Below are positions 11,773-22,690 of a stretch of DNA of 64,000 bases, piece by piece. The position numbers were made by a program, and so were the translations under genes. Location of the stretch: the NCBI GenBank assembly GCA_019095985.1, contig CM032668.1, positions 17,779,623-17,843,622 of the forward strand, in the 5' to 3' direction. The stretch is from Streblospio benedicti. Taxonomy: Eukaryota > Annelida > Polychaeta > Spionida > Spionidae. Every line of letters starts with the position of its first letter. The first letter of the stretch is position 1. Below the pieces are notes generated by a model. The model saw only the letters and a program-made list of their open reading frames with translations. It searched no databases and was not told the DNA's origin.

Positions 11773-12287
11773 CCCTTAGAGGCAATGAAGAGGATATACA
11801 GGAGGGAGCTAATCTCAGGAATAAAGAAAAAAGCATGGAAGAAAACAGGCATCCATGAGGCTGCAGCTATTGAAGAGGAAAAAGAAAATGATGACGTGGA
11901 TGCAGTGGCGGATTTCAAAGATCTGCTCACTAAAGTGTCTGGTCCTCTGAACAACGTTGATGTGGCAGAGTGGTTGGCAGTGATGCAAATCTAGATGGCC
12001 AAGAGGAGCTACATGATGACGAGATTGTCCAATTAGTGCAAGGTGACCAGGATGAGGAAGATGAAGACGAGGGAGAAGCACAGACAGTTCAAGATAACCA
12101 GAAGGAAGCCATTTCAGCCAATGAGGTGGTCTCCATGATGGAGAACTCTATAGAATGGCTGCAAATGACGAAGCAAGACCCTGTTCTGACAATGCATTTA
12201 AAATCTAAGACAATTAGCTTTGGAAAGCATATAAAAAATAGCAACAAATGGATATTAGAACAATGTTTACAAGGAAGTCCTGAATAG
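11773..12287 (+). pseudogene. pogo/Tigger-like transposase C-terminal relic
   Basis: The segment starts with EAMKRIYRREL, which resembles the helix after the last catalytic acid in pogo/Tigger/jerky transposases. It continues through DFKDLLTKVSG and NNVDVAEWL to SDANLDGQEELHDDEIVQLV, then a long acidic run (EEDEDEGEA) and a coiled stretch (ISANEVVSMMENSIEWL). Acidic linkers and a final helix of this sort are typical of that family's tail. A one-base loss (or two-base gain) near 11970 shifts the frame, so it is read as two overlapping ORFs (11785-11994 and 11970-12287). The DDE core itself is not present. Possibly it was spliced to the exons upstream; otherwise it is a 5'-truncated transposon remnant. 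Confidence 0.55.
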
Positions 12288-13789
12288 TGCTTGTATCTTG
12301 TGTATAGGTGTGGTTTTCATATGTCTGTTATATTTTATTATATAATTATGTAATATAATGTATTAACCCTTTTGAAGCTGATTTTATTTTCACGGTTTTG
12401 CAGCCCGCAGCCGTTACGGCTTTTTACTTGACAAGTTATTCACCATCGGAGGTTCCCTCGTAAAGAGTAAAAAAATAACCCTTAGTAGCTCTTGGGGTTT
12501 TGATCAGAACTTGTTCATATTTACAGTATACATTCACGAGATGGTCTAGTTTCTTATTTTCACCATTATAAATAAGGATACATACAGCATCATGTTCGAT
12601 TTTGACAATTTCGAGTAATCGCCGATTAATTTGACAGCAATTTTAAATGTCGTAATATCAGTAGTAATTTTAATTGTAGCGACGTTTTATCGAGGATACA
12701 CACAAAACATAATATAAACCGTCAATTTTTCATAATAATATATTTTTACTTACAATATTACGGACCAAAAACGTGTTCAAAATTTGATTTCTTCATCGGC
12801 GTGGACTTTGACAGCCATCACTCCATCATCCGGCAGTGGTCGCAAAGACATCAGTCATTTCGATAGAAATAATAAATATCTGTCACCAAGATTTATTGTG
12901 TAGTTTGCCAAACACCTTGTTTGTGATCCGGCATGCAAGATACAAGCAGATGAGGAACCAGAGACTGATAATATGATGGTTTTCAATAGGCTATCACAAT
13001 TCTCGTGGCGCCATTTTACCAAACCATACGAACCGCGATCAGCCTTATGCAGCGCACAGCGTTGTTGTAGGATCGTAAGAGCGCTCTTGATAAAGGCTTA
13101 TTGGCATCTTTTAGCAGTGTCAAAATAGTTTTGCCGGCGATTGAACCTAAGAATATCGCATTGATGTACTCAAAATTCAATGTTGTGATATGGCATGGAG
13201 AGTCTAGTTTCACGTTTATTTGAAGTCTCGATGCATAGCTGGTTTCTCAAGGTTTCCAGCGATGTATGACAAGGCATGGTTTTGAGAACGCTAATAAGAG
13301 TATTTCAGGGCTCAAAATTGAAACAGATAATGTGTGTTGGGTGGTAAATATTCATTCTCACGAATAGAATTAAAATATTAACACTATGCTGTTTATTTCC
13401 TTCCAGAAATACATTGAAATGTCANNNNNNNNNNNNNNNNNNNNNNNNNNNNNNNNNNNNNNNNNNNNNNNNNNNNNNNNNNNNNNNNNNNNNNNNNNNN
13501 NNNNNNNNNNNNNNNNNNNNNNNNAGGGCCTAATATGTGACTTGTATTATGGTTGCATTTAATCTGTAGTATTACCAGTATGCCAAATGTTTTGACAAAC
13601 TCCTTAATACTATGCATATGACCTATAATACTGTTCAATGTGTTTTATATGATTGAGATGCATAGCATACAGCAATTAATATGTGCAGGTTTGAATACCT
13701 ACATCTAGGCCTTGCTGAAACATAAAATAGTTTTTAAAGATTGGTGCTATATATAACTGAAAGAATACCAAACATTTTACAGAGCAAAT
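12288..13789. other. Non-coding stretch with an assembly gap
   Basis: AT-rich, without a supportable ORF. The gap at 13425-13524 lies within it. No repeat with other parts of the window was noticed. Confidence 0.5.
13425..13524. other. Assembly gap, 100 N
   Basis: Exactly 100 unknown bases, the usual placeholder for a gap of unknown size. Confidence 0.98.
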
Positions 13790-14575
13790 TTACTTATGTT
13801 TGATATTAATAGCATCTTGTGCGAGCTGACGTATGGTATCAAAACGCAGTGATCCCACATGTTTGCCATTGAACCATCTTGTCACACAAATCAGTCTATT
13901 ATAAACTTCATTTCTATCTAGTATTTCCATTATTTTACGTCCCGCTCCCCATTCCCCATCATCTTCAAAATTTGCTATTGAATATTCTGCTTTTCCTACC
14001 CTGTAAGCATACATCACATGAGATGCACCTGCTATACGTGTGTCCTTATACAGAGCTTTGATGGCAGGAATCACATCGTCCACTGACTTGATTGGCACCG
14101 AATGCCCCTGAAACTGGTTTCCTTCTACTGCAGTTGTTGGTGTATGACGCGTATCCATTTTTATTGCTGTGTCAGCTATGTCTAGATTTATGTCTCTCAC
14201 CCTGTCCTTGGGGGCAGTTACTATTCTTTCACCGATTTGTAGCTTGTCCACTATCCAACGGGGTTTTTGGCCTGCATCCTTGGCTGCTTTGAATTCATCC
14301 CAGAGCTTGTCTCGTCTAGTGTGTACTTCCTGTGGAAACTGCTGATTAATCTTGATCGGACAGTCTCTATTGACATTTCTTATATTTTGAAATATTATGT
14401 CTTTTCCTTTAGAGTTGAAACGGGCGATTACATTCCTAGTGAATTGTTTATTTTTTCCATTCCTTTTCGCACCTACTCTGTGTATTTTCTCAATTTCTAC
14501 ACTTTTCATATCTGTTTCATTGAGCTTCATTTCAATCCCTTTCCCAGTATCCATTTCCTTTTCGGCTCTCATCAA
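13790..14575 (-). CDS. LINE ORF1-like protein fused to an IMPACT/YigZ-like domain
   Basis: 261 residues. Residues about 25-115 follow the pattern of the RNA-binding half of L1-type ORF1 proteins: IEKIHRVG, VIARFNSKGKDII, then INQQFPQEVHTRRDKLW and a closing DKLQI. Residues about 160-258 follow the UPF0029/Impact_N (YigZ) pattern: a helix (SVDDVIPAIKAL), then SHVMYAYRVG, DDGE (205-208), GAGRKIMEIL, and VTRWFNGKHVG (231-241), which parallels the family's 'VTRYFGG.KLG'. The ORF opens at a Met inside a possible longer frame; the usual coiled-coil N-terminus is absent, so the LINE copy is probably 5'-truncated. No reverse transcriptase ORF follows downstream (below 13790). It lies antisense in, or just before, the S/P-rich exon at 14587. 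Confidence 0.65.
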   Translation of the reverse strand: MMRAEKEMDTGKGIEMKLNETDMKSVEIEKIHRVGAKRNGKNKQFTRNVIARFNSKGKDIIFQNIRNVNRDCPIKINQQFPQEVHTRRDKLWDEFKAAKDAGQKPRWIVDKLQIGERIVTAPKDRVRDINLDIADTAIKMDTRHTPTTAVEGNQFQGHSVPIKSVDDVIPAIKALYKDTRIAGASHVMYAYRVGKAEYSIANFEDDGEWGAGRKIMEILDRNEVYNRLICVTRWFNGKHVGSLRFDTIRQLAQDAINIKHK

Positions 14576-14586
14576 TCTGCCATCAG

Positions 14587-15052
14587 CTATTCCCCCTCCC
14601 AGCCAAGCACCAGCACCAGTGGGTCCAGCAGCCTCACGCCAGCCACTGACAGCAGCAACCCTCCCAGCTCCTCGCCTGAGTCGTTGTCACCAGCCGAGCA
14701 AGATGGCTGCAGCTCTGACAGCAGCACGCTCCCGCTGACTGCTATCCTCGACCAGCAGTGTTTTGATGACATGTGTGAAGTAGGCGCGATGTTACAGGAG
14801 TTGGGCATAGAATACCAGGGCGACCAGCAGCTTGAGGCGGACATACCAGCCACCTCCTCTCTGGTCAGTGCAAGCCCCGCCAACTCTGACTAGCCGCTCT
14901 CGCTCCAGTCTGCCAGCGACGTCGTCTTCAACTTTAAAGGCCTAGACGATGGCGTCCCCGGCTCGCCCGCCCCCGCAGCCGACCAGTTCAACGTTGGCGA
15001 TATCGTCGACGAGATCCGGTTCTTCAATTTAGCCCCCGACATTGATTTTTGA
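14587..15052 (+). pseudogene. S/P-rich, activation-domain-like terminal exon
   Basis: An acceptor (CTGCCATCAG) precedes a GC-rich frame encoding a Ser/Pro/Thr-rich chain, then ILDQQCFDDMCEVGAMLQELG and an acidic stretch ending SPANSD at a TAG (14891-14893). The same frame then continues for 52 more codons, including DVVFNFKGLDDG and DIVDEIRFFNLAPDIDF, to a TGA at 15050-15052. Scattered bulky hydrophobics among D/E and S/P are typical of transcriptional activation domains. I do not recognise the gene. The coding-like quality past TAG suggests a recent nonsense change, read-through, or a sequencing error. No upstream exons were found. Confidence 0.45.
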
Positions 15053-15624
15053 TCCAGCTCATACAACGATCCAGATTGGCGCATATGACAATCAGTTTGT
15101 GGGGAGGTCAGGGTGGGTTGAAAGTTATCCATAAAAAAGCTTTTTTGCCAGTTTCCCTTGATCAGGAGTGATGAACGCTGAATGTTTGTGGTTGATATGG
15201 GGACTGCGTAACACTTATGTTGTACGTAACACTTATGTTGTATGTAACGCTTACGTTGCCCGTAACACAACAAGTAACAAGTGAACAATGACCCGTCAGA
15301 GGTCAAGTGAAGGAGCAGCAACCATTCGTGGCATATTGCGGTGATTTGTAATGCAGCTCAAACAATTCGAGCAACTGTCACCTAAAGGATGGGGTGGGGG
15401 GATGGGTGTATGTATATGTGGTCTCATGACCAATGTGGTGGTTAAAAATTGAGAAAAAAAGACTGTTTGTGTGGGCATTTAGTGCTACACACACGTCTTG
15501 ATGGCGTCCGAGTAGGGCGTGCGTGGTTGGGGCTACAGCAGCTGCTGCCTCCGAGGCACCGGATGGCGACGGCGGTGGAGACGACACGGGGCTGGCACAG
15601 TGGCAGCAAGGGACACCGGGTAAG

Positions 15625-15720
15625 GCTGACTCACCGTGGTGGTGGGCTGACTGGCAGAAGACCGGTGGTGGGCTGACTGCTGCTGGGGGGTGACCGTGGT
15701 GGTGGGCTGACTGGTGCTCG
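15625..15720 (+). repeat. Short minisatellite (GTGGTGGGCTGACTG)n
   Basis: About three imperfect copies of GTGGTGGGCTGACTG lie within 95 bases, in a G/T-rich stretch downstream of the S/P-rich exon. Confidence 0.7.
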
Positions 15721-16134
15721 ACATGAGCGCTGCTATGGTTGCTATATACATGGTTGCGCTATGGCTGCAGCTGAGACGGGCCACCATGACTCCACATGAA
15801 CAAGACATAATATTAGCGGATTCGGTCCTTAAGCAAATCAAGCTTATGTATACATATTAGTTAGTAGCGTTAGCAGCATAATCACATGTGTGTTCTTAAA
15901 CTGTTAATCAGTAGATTGGATCTCAGAGTTCATTTATATGTTTTCATTTGTATTAAAAACTCCAATGATAAAAAAGTAAAAAAAAAAAAAATAATGGTGT
16001 GGTTGCCAAATTGAATAACATTTTAATAAATCAATGCACTTTTAAAAAAACTTTGACGAGACTTTTTAAAGCCAAAAGTTCATTGTTCTACTTTTTTTCA
16101 ATACTTTATTTTTTTAAGTATTGCAAAGCCTTTT

Positions 16135-16560
16135 TTAAAAATTCCCATCCGAGATCCACCAACAAACGCCCGGGATCTCTGGCGGATGAGCACAACCAGC
16201 AGTGGCGGCAAACCCGGCCAACGGCGTCCATGGCAACCCAGGGGACGCGGTAAAACAGCAACCACCAACAGCCACCCCGCCGATCCAGATCCACGTCTGG
16301 ATCCAGAGACTACACAAAATGGCGCCAGAGATCCACTTCCAGGGACGAAAACAAAGCACCAGCCTTCGACCCGACCGCCCTCCATCATGGACGTCAACAC
16401 ATTGGTCTCCCACTGAATCAGCCTCTCCGCCCCCTCCATGGGAGAAGCAGTCTTTTGCATCCAGTTCTTCAACAAACAAATGTTCTTTACGTATTCGAGG
16501 AAGAGTGCAGGCGGATCAACATGCTGCCCCAGCCGTGTAAGGCAGCAGAGGGAAGCGCAA
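16135..16560 (+). other. GC-rich island with overlapping ORFs, unidentified
   Basis: A GC-rich island in AT-rich surroundings. Several frames stay open for 60-125 codons, including a Pro/Thr/Arg-rich plus-strand frame and a minus-strand frame. None has a recognisable motif or clear splice borders. It may be the 5' region or ORF1 of a retroelement; I cannot say which frame is real. Confidence 0.3.
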
Positions 16561-16949
16561 ACAGCACTGGTGCATTTGCAAAGTCTTGGTAAGAGTGATG
16601 TGATTATTGGAGCTATATAATGTGTTTCGGCAGTTTAATTATACTTAGCATTAGAATTGAAAAAATAAGTATTTTCATAATCCTTGTATAATATTTTGTT
16701 AAATCTAAATAATATATTATAGTGGGTTTTATAACCGTGTAACAGTGATTTTAAAGTCAAGCACAAAGAAGTTAAGTTATCATTTATCACAGAGGGCAGT
16801 CAAGCTTGAAATCACAGCCGGCCAACAGTTAAACCCAAGATTCCGCATGATGACGAGGAGCCAGCTATTCTTACACAACAGAAACCATAATCGGCGAAGA
16901 AGCAAGAGAATCTGAAAACAGAGAACACTGCAGGCAATTCATTAATTCA

Positions 16950-17515
16950 TTTCGCAACAACTTCTTCGGGCCGAATGAAAATCTCAGAGGGTCACATGAC
17001 CACCATGGTGGCGGCAGTCATGTGGCAGACGTGGACAGTAAAACTGTTTCATTGTTGGACTCTGCTCCAAATGTGCAAAGAAAAAACAGGTTTTTAACAT
17101 TGTGGGGGTACTGTAATGTTTAATTTTTATTCTCTTAGGATGTGTGCACGTTTTTTATTGGACATGGGTATGTATTCTTCTAGCGATTCAGTCACAAAGC
17201 CTGTATGTATTAATAATCACAGAATATCATATTCATATTTTTCACTTCATTTGACGAAAATTCTATATATATTATCACCTTAATTGAATTAGTTTGGAAG
17301 TTAGTCTACTGCTTTGCTCAACAAGTTAGCAGATTGAGTACGGAAGACATGATACCAGGACGAGAAGAAATGAACCAAAAACCAAGGAAAAAGACAGTAA
17401 TATGGAGCACAGACGTTAAAGCGTTATATCCTAGTATAAAAATAGAATGCAGCTCAATATTAGACACAGCTTTACTTCAAAGAATCACAAATTTTGTGTA
17501 TGAATAAATGAACAG
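16950..17515 (+). mobile_element. Penelope-like / reverse-transcriptase scraps
   Basis: CTTCTTCGGGCCGAATGA... followed by a GGTCACATGACC...CATGGTGGCGGCAG block (16965-17035) matches the Penelope-like 3' end at 33178-33245. Further on, WSTDVKALYPSI (17402-17435) has the form of an RT motif A. The pieces may be from one decayed element or two. Old and broken. Confidence 0.45.
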
Positions 17516-17689
17516 TTTGTTAAATACCATGGTATCATTATAACAGAGGTTTATTTCACATTCTCTTCATTGGTATCTTTGATTTTCAACTGTTACAATG
17601 AAAAAGAAAATGCATGGAATATGAGACAAACTGTATAACTAACAATTGTAAATCTTATTTTTTATTGCACACTTATTATAAGATATGAT

Positions 17690-17815
17690 TTAAACTGACT
17701 TATACGCCATTATTGGCTGGGTGATATTACTAATGTATTTAAATATAATCAGAATATGTATATCACATGTCAGTATAATAAATGATTATTTGACTTGACT
17801 TGACTTCCAATATTC
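17690..17815 (+). repeat. LINE-like 3' tail, copy 1
   Basis: Ends in ATCACATGTCAGTATAATAAATGATTATTTGACTTGACTTGACTT. The same block ends the sequence at 59325-59390, so this is a dispersed retroelement tail with a simple TTGAC-type repeat at the 3' end. Confidence 0.6.
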
Positions 17816-19045
17816 TATAAATTACTTCAGTTCAAACTTCATAATATTCATATTGGTATCATCATCTATCATTTCATCTGAGCCCCCAAGAAGAATAAAA
17901 AACAGAATGGAAGTTAACTATTCCTGGTGATGAACATGCAAAGAAACGCTTGATGGAAAAATTGAAATATGTGAAAGATCATTCGAAGTCACAAATGAAT
18001 CATTATAGTATAAAAATACAGGGAGGTCTTAGAAATTGTTTTAGATAACTTTCTAAACACAAATGATGTGGCACAGACTGATAATGCAATTAGAGAAACT
18101 CATCATGTTTCTCATTATTATAAAGTTTTTGAAGATATTAATGAGACCACATGTTGTTCACTACATGACAAGACTCTTATGTACTTGTTTAATCTGTTAC
18201 TTCAACTTATTCTATTATTTTTTTTTATTAGGCATGCGCCAGTAGTTTGTGTGATACGCCTAAAAGACCACAATGTAAATAAGCAGTACTTTATTGAAAG
18301 CTTTCTTGTATCATCCGAGGAACATTATGTGATGGTCAAAATAGTTCGTGATTATATGATATATTATATTCTATTTATATTTTGATTGTACATGCTTACA
18401 AATTGTGAATAAATCTTAAATTAAATTTTCTATGTGCTAGTAACTTTCTGACACTAAAATGATACTAAAAATGTCATGTTCAAAAGTGAAATATTTCCCT
18501 AGCAGCCTGGTGACAATGTTTTCAGTAGCTTTGGCCCAGTCACTTGGTGAAGTGAGCACAAGTTACTGTGGGGATTGGGATCAATGCCAGGGCTTAGTTA
18601 ATGAACAGATAAAGAAATCCAAAATATAAAATTTAATCATCATTTTGACTTATATTACTTTTGTTTTTGATATATGTAATAAGCATCAGCATATCTTTGT
18701 CCAAATAAAGAATAAATAGGTCTCAAACTCTAAAAATTGAAAAGCCAATCAATCATTCTGATTACCGACTTGGAATGAAACATTGATGTCACACCAGTCC
18801 CTTAGATGAAATCACAGTTAACTGTTTCTCTTATTCCGTCATTTTTTCACTGACATCTCACTATATTTCTTCTGAAAAACAATAAGGTCTCCTCTAAAAA
18901 TTAAAAGTATCATTTGAAATCAGTCAGACAAAATATGGATGAACATTCTATCTGGATAATCCAAATTATTGTATTTTTGGACGCATTCATTCACACTGGA
19001 TTATCAGCGATTAATAGCGCTACTTAAGCTCAAAAAGTAAGTTCT
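17816..19045. other. AT-rich stretch without recognised genes
   Basis: Short plus-strand ORFs (about 18063-18385) overlap in two frames but show no motif. No inverted repeat or exon is supportable. Confidence 0.4.
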
Positions 19046-19048
19046 GTT

Positions 19049-20025
19049 TTGCAAACTCTACATCCCATTTGGATGCACTATGGCATCTTTTTGACCAGCA
19101 TTACGGGCAGTGTTGTCACATACACACACCGACCGTGCCACCGTCAACCACACACCCATGTAACCCAGACCCAGCACCAAGCTCCATGCCACAAACCTCA
19201 TGCTATTCAGGATACACAGCCCAAGACGCAGCCTTTCACGGAAACCAAGCGCAAAGACCAGCAAATGCAGCACAAGGATTCACATATCAGGACCAGCAAG
19301 CCCAAGGATCAGCTTACACGGGATGGAGCTGATGGATCATACTCCACAGTAAGTCCGGCTTCTGCCAACCCCTCTCTATCAGATTACCTGTTGTATAGCA
19401 CAGGCCATCCTCCTGCACTAGCAGCACAGAGCCCTATATGCCAACCTGCGCCGTGGCTACAATTAACGTGTACAGGGCACGCATTTCAAACACAAACAAA
19501 TCCAGGACCAGCAACACACAACTCAGGGATTCCTGGAGACATGGATAGCAGCCGAGGATACAAAACCCAGCCTTCATCTTACCATGGATATTCAGCGCAC
19601 AGATCATACCACTATGGCAGTTCATCATACACATCGTCCGATAACGGATATTACGTTTCCACAAGCCATGACCGACAATATGCTTCACACCCAGCATCAA
19701 CCAATGGGTATCAATCAACGTCTTGCAAAATGCAGGAAATCCGGGCACTGGTTCATTTAGTCAGGTATATCAAGCAATGTCCATCCCCGGCCATGTGGCA
19801 ATGCACCATCAAACCTGGGACATCCAGCCCAAGCTTTAACCCACTCTAGGAACATGTCTTCTAGTGAGACATATCCTTCATATCCATCATCCAACCCACA
19901 ATATCCTGACCCAGGATATTATTGTACATCTGTGCCTTCTAAGCCCGCTGACAAAGCAAAAAGCCAACACAACCGGCCTTCTTCCACCGATCATCATCCG
20001 TACAAATGCAATACTTCTACTTAAG
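19049..20025 (+). pseudogene. Tyr/Ser/Gln/Pro-rich low-complexity coding relic
   Basis: The plus strand stays open in shifting frames over about 950 bases. Peptides include CYSGYTAQDAAFHGNQAQRP, YQDQQAQGSAYTGW, SSYHGYSAHRSYHYGSSSY and SYPSSNPQYPDPGYY. This composition resembles prion-like domains of FUS/EWSR1-type proteins or disordered ORF1 proteins of transposons. At least two frame changes make it a relic. It ends about 300 bases before a DDE-type transposase relic and may be the first ORF of the same element. Confidence 0.4.
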
Positions 20026-20329
20026 GGTCGCAGAATAAGGTATTTCTATATTACATTAACAATATACATTACATATGGGATTTTAACAAGTTTCATAAGT
20101 GTATGAAAAAGAATCATTGCGTGTAAAAGCAGACAATGAAGGACATGTACTGATTATGACATCAGAATGTAGAGAAATACCGATATATGTGGTCATCATC
20201 TCCACATGTGGAAAATAGCCAGATTTTTAATAAATGATAAGATTTTTCATGGCTACCTGTTGCATAAAAAAGATTTTGCGATTCTGCAAATATTAGATTT
20301 TTGGACACAAGCTTGCGTGGTCAACTTCA

Positions 20330-21008
20330 AGCATCATATATGCTACAGCAATTGATAGAGCATATAATGAGAGCATCGAAAATGCTCTGTGTGATGAAAT
20401 TTCACATGTAGATAACCTATCTACGGAGGGCATAAATGTACTCTCTGATGCACGTCATGGGTGGCGCAAAAACGCAAAGGATATGAGTGTTGTGGTGATT
20501 GGAGAAAAAAATCATAACGTTATAAGGCATAAGCTGGTTACCACAGCAGATGACCCATGCACTCAGTGTCATGAAACTGCGGGAACGTTAGAAGTGATTG
20601 ATGATTTTGAGAGAAAAGGCATCATGATAGACACATGGATTCATGATATAAATGTGGCACTTAATAAGGAAATAAAGAACAGAAACATAAACAATCAAAA
20701 TGATTTCTGGCATGAGATAAAAAATTTGAAAAAAAATATCAAGAGAGTGATAGCAAACGCAGTCATGGCAAAACGTGGCACCATGAGCTTGATGACAAAG
20801 TTAATGCTGTAGCCAACCATGTACATTATGCTGCCAAAAAAACCAATGGAAATGCTGACTTGCTATGCCAAGCAATGGATAATGTCATTTCCCATTATAA
20901 AAATGACCATTTAAAATGTGACAATACTTCTAGATGCGTCACAGAAGCGAATGATGAACCTAGAAAAAAATTATCACAGATAAAGTGGAAAAACAACCGG
21001 AGGACCTT
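20330..21008 (+). pseudogene. DDE-type transposase relic (DARHGWR family)
   Basis: One plus-strand frame from about 20330 holds VLSDARHGWRKNAK (around 20440), VVVIGEKNHNV, DDPCTQCHE, WIHDINVALNKE and NNQNDFWHEIKNLKK. Another frame from about 20780 continues with TWHHELDDKVNAVANHVHYAA, HYKNDH and CDNTSRC. I recall this motif order from uncharacterised transposase-like proteins of marine invertebrates and fish; the aspartates in SDAR and HDIN are candidate catalytic residues. A frame shift near 20790 and another near 20965 are visible. The frame stops abruptly at 21008-21010, where the inverted repeat of the next element begins, so it was interrupted by that insertion. Confidence 0.55.
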
Positions 21009-21009
21009 T

Positions 21010-21360
21010 GCACTTTGTGACAAGTTTTTGCCACTTGGCATGAACTTAGATATAGGTACACTGATTTCAAAAACCACCGCAAACAAATTTTTCGTGACCC
21101 CTAAGGCCCCTTAATCGTAAAATCCAAAATGGCCGCCATCGGAAATCGGAAATTTGGATAATTGTCTATAGCTGTTGCACAATCACGTGTAATACCTTGT
21201 TTAATAGTTTTTTCATGAAGGCAAACTCATTTTTAAACATCATTTATCATTTAGAGGTCAATTAAAGGGTCATTAAACCAACAATCCAATATGGCCGCCA
21301 TGAAAAATATGAAATTCAAAGATGAATCATACTTGAAGCTATACTTGTGTGTGATACCTC
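21010..21360 (+). repeat. Left terminal inverted repeat of the FEN-like element
   Basis: Pairs with 25320-25672 with high identity across blocks such as CCCCTAAGGCCCCTTAATCG and GCTATAGACAATTATCC (opposite strands). Confidence 0.9.
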
Positions 21361-21600
21361 TTTTATTATGTTTATGGGGCTAGGGATTTCATTTTTGGTG
21401 TTATTTTTAAGATTGAAGGTCACATAGGAAGGTCATAGATAGTAAAATCCAATATGGCCGCCAAAATCGATGTACAAGGATAACGGGAATGAGAAGTTAA
21501 AACAACATATATGTGTGATACATCATCATGTATGTTTTGGGGCATGGTGAATTCATTTTTGGTATTGGTTTAAAGGTACTAGTTCAGTTAAAATGAGTTT
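21120..21600 (+). repeat. Subterminal tandem units of ~163 bp
   Basis: TCCAA(T/A)ATGGCCGCCA occurs at 21129, 21291 and 21454, spacings of 162 and 163. The bases after each core also match in part (GTGTGATAC, ATTCATTTTTGGT). Two inverted copies lie in the right arm (25383 and 25543). These would suit as binding sites for the element's own recombinase; that is inference. Confidence 0.75.
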
Positions 21601-21903
21601 GGTCTGCAATATGGAGACATTCAATGTTAAACAAATAGATTAATACATTGAAATTCAATGTTAAACAAATAAATTAATAGACCAAAATTCTGTACAAATC
21701 TTAATTTTTCGGATTTTTGCTTTGTGTTAAACCATGAATAACAGACAGATTGTACATACTTTTATTGGAAATATAATTCTCAAAATGAAATTCAAAATTT
21801 GATATCAGTCTCTCACTTGCTTGCTGATGACATCAATTAAATGTACTTTATACTCTCTCACATATCTGTCATAGATATAGTAAAAGGCTAACATTTACAC
21901 ATG

Positions 21904-22690
21904 TTAATACTTCAACACACTGCTTAATGTCATTAGACACATTTGCTGTATGGCACCACTCATCAAACATCCACTTTCAGTTCTCAATGTCGTTGTGTGT
22001 GCACGCCCCTCGCATTTGCAAAAAGAAGTGCAGTGAAGCCTTGCTCTACTGCATTTACAATTGCCGCTACAGGCCACTTTGCATCCACAGTGCAATAGTA
22101 ATGCACATCCCTCACTGGCATCTGGTACATCAGTCCACAGTGGCACCCACATCTTTGTTCTTCCATTCCACTCCCATCCCCACTGACCAGGGCTTGGTAC
22201 CTGGGGCTCTTTGCAAAGGGACTGTTTCCAGATGAAGGAGGCAGCAAGTAGAGCTCGCTTTGTATGCTGGAATAGGGCATTGAGCGTTGGTGGAATAGCT
22301 TCCAATGACTTGAGTCCATTGGTGAACATCATTTTTCTCGCTTCATTCACTGTATCTGCAGAGCAGTGTTTACTGTAGATGAGAACCGTGAATCTCTCGA
22401 GGTGCTGCATATGAACAGAGTTGATTTGCAGTTGATGAGGATCATCAAGCAAAGCACAGAAGGTAGTGGTGAAGTGTGGAAACGCTTGCCATATCTTCCA
22501 TGCACTTTTCTTACCAATGCCAAACATAGCTGATGTTATGTCACATCCAGTGTATGAATGAAAGAATGGCATAGCATAAGATACTTGGGGTCCTAGTGAT
22601 CTGACAATGATGTGTATTGGCATTTCTCTGAAGCTTTTCCCAGCACCAAATCCAATCCATAACTCTTCAAGTTCTAGCTGGGCAAAGAAA
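21904..22690 (-). pseudogene. FEN-like element, third coding segment: helix-hairpin and CXC tail
   Basis: Begins with LEELWIGFGAGKSFREMP. Then comes HSYTGCDITSAMFGIGKKSAW, which matches the last metal-binding Asp plus helix-3-turn-helix of FEN/XPG nucleases (compare 'GCDY...I.GIG...A'). The middle is helical. The tail has AIPPTLNALFQHTKRA, VPSPGQWGW, and then a cysteine array with spacing CxC-x3-C-x3-CxC-x6-C-x3-CxC, like CXC/tesmin-type zinc domains. It overlaps the end of the preceding segment in another frame, so one frame change separates them. The active segment probably extends from the same translation product as the two segments upstream. Confidence 0.6.
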
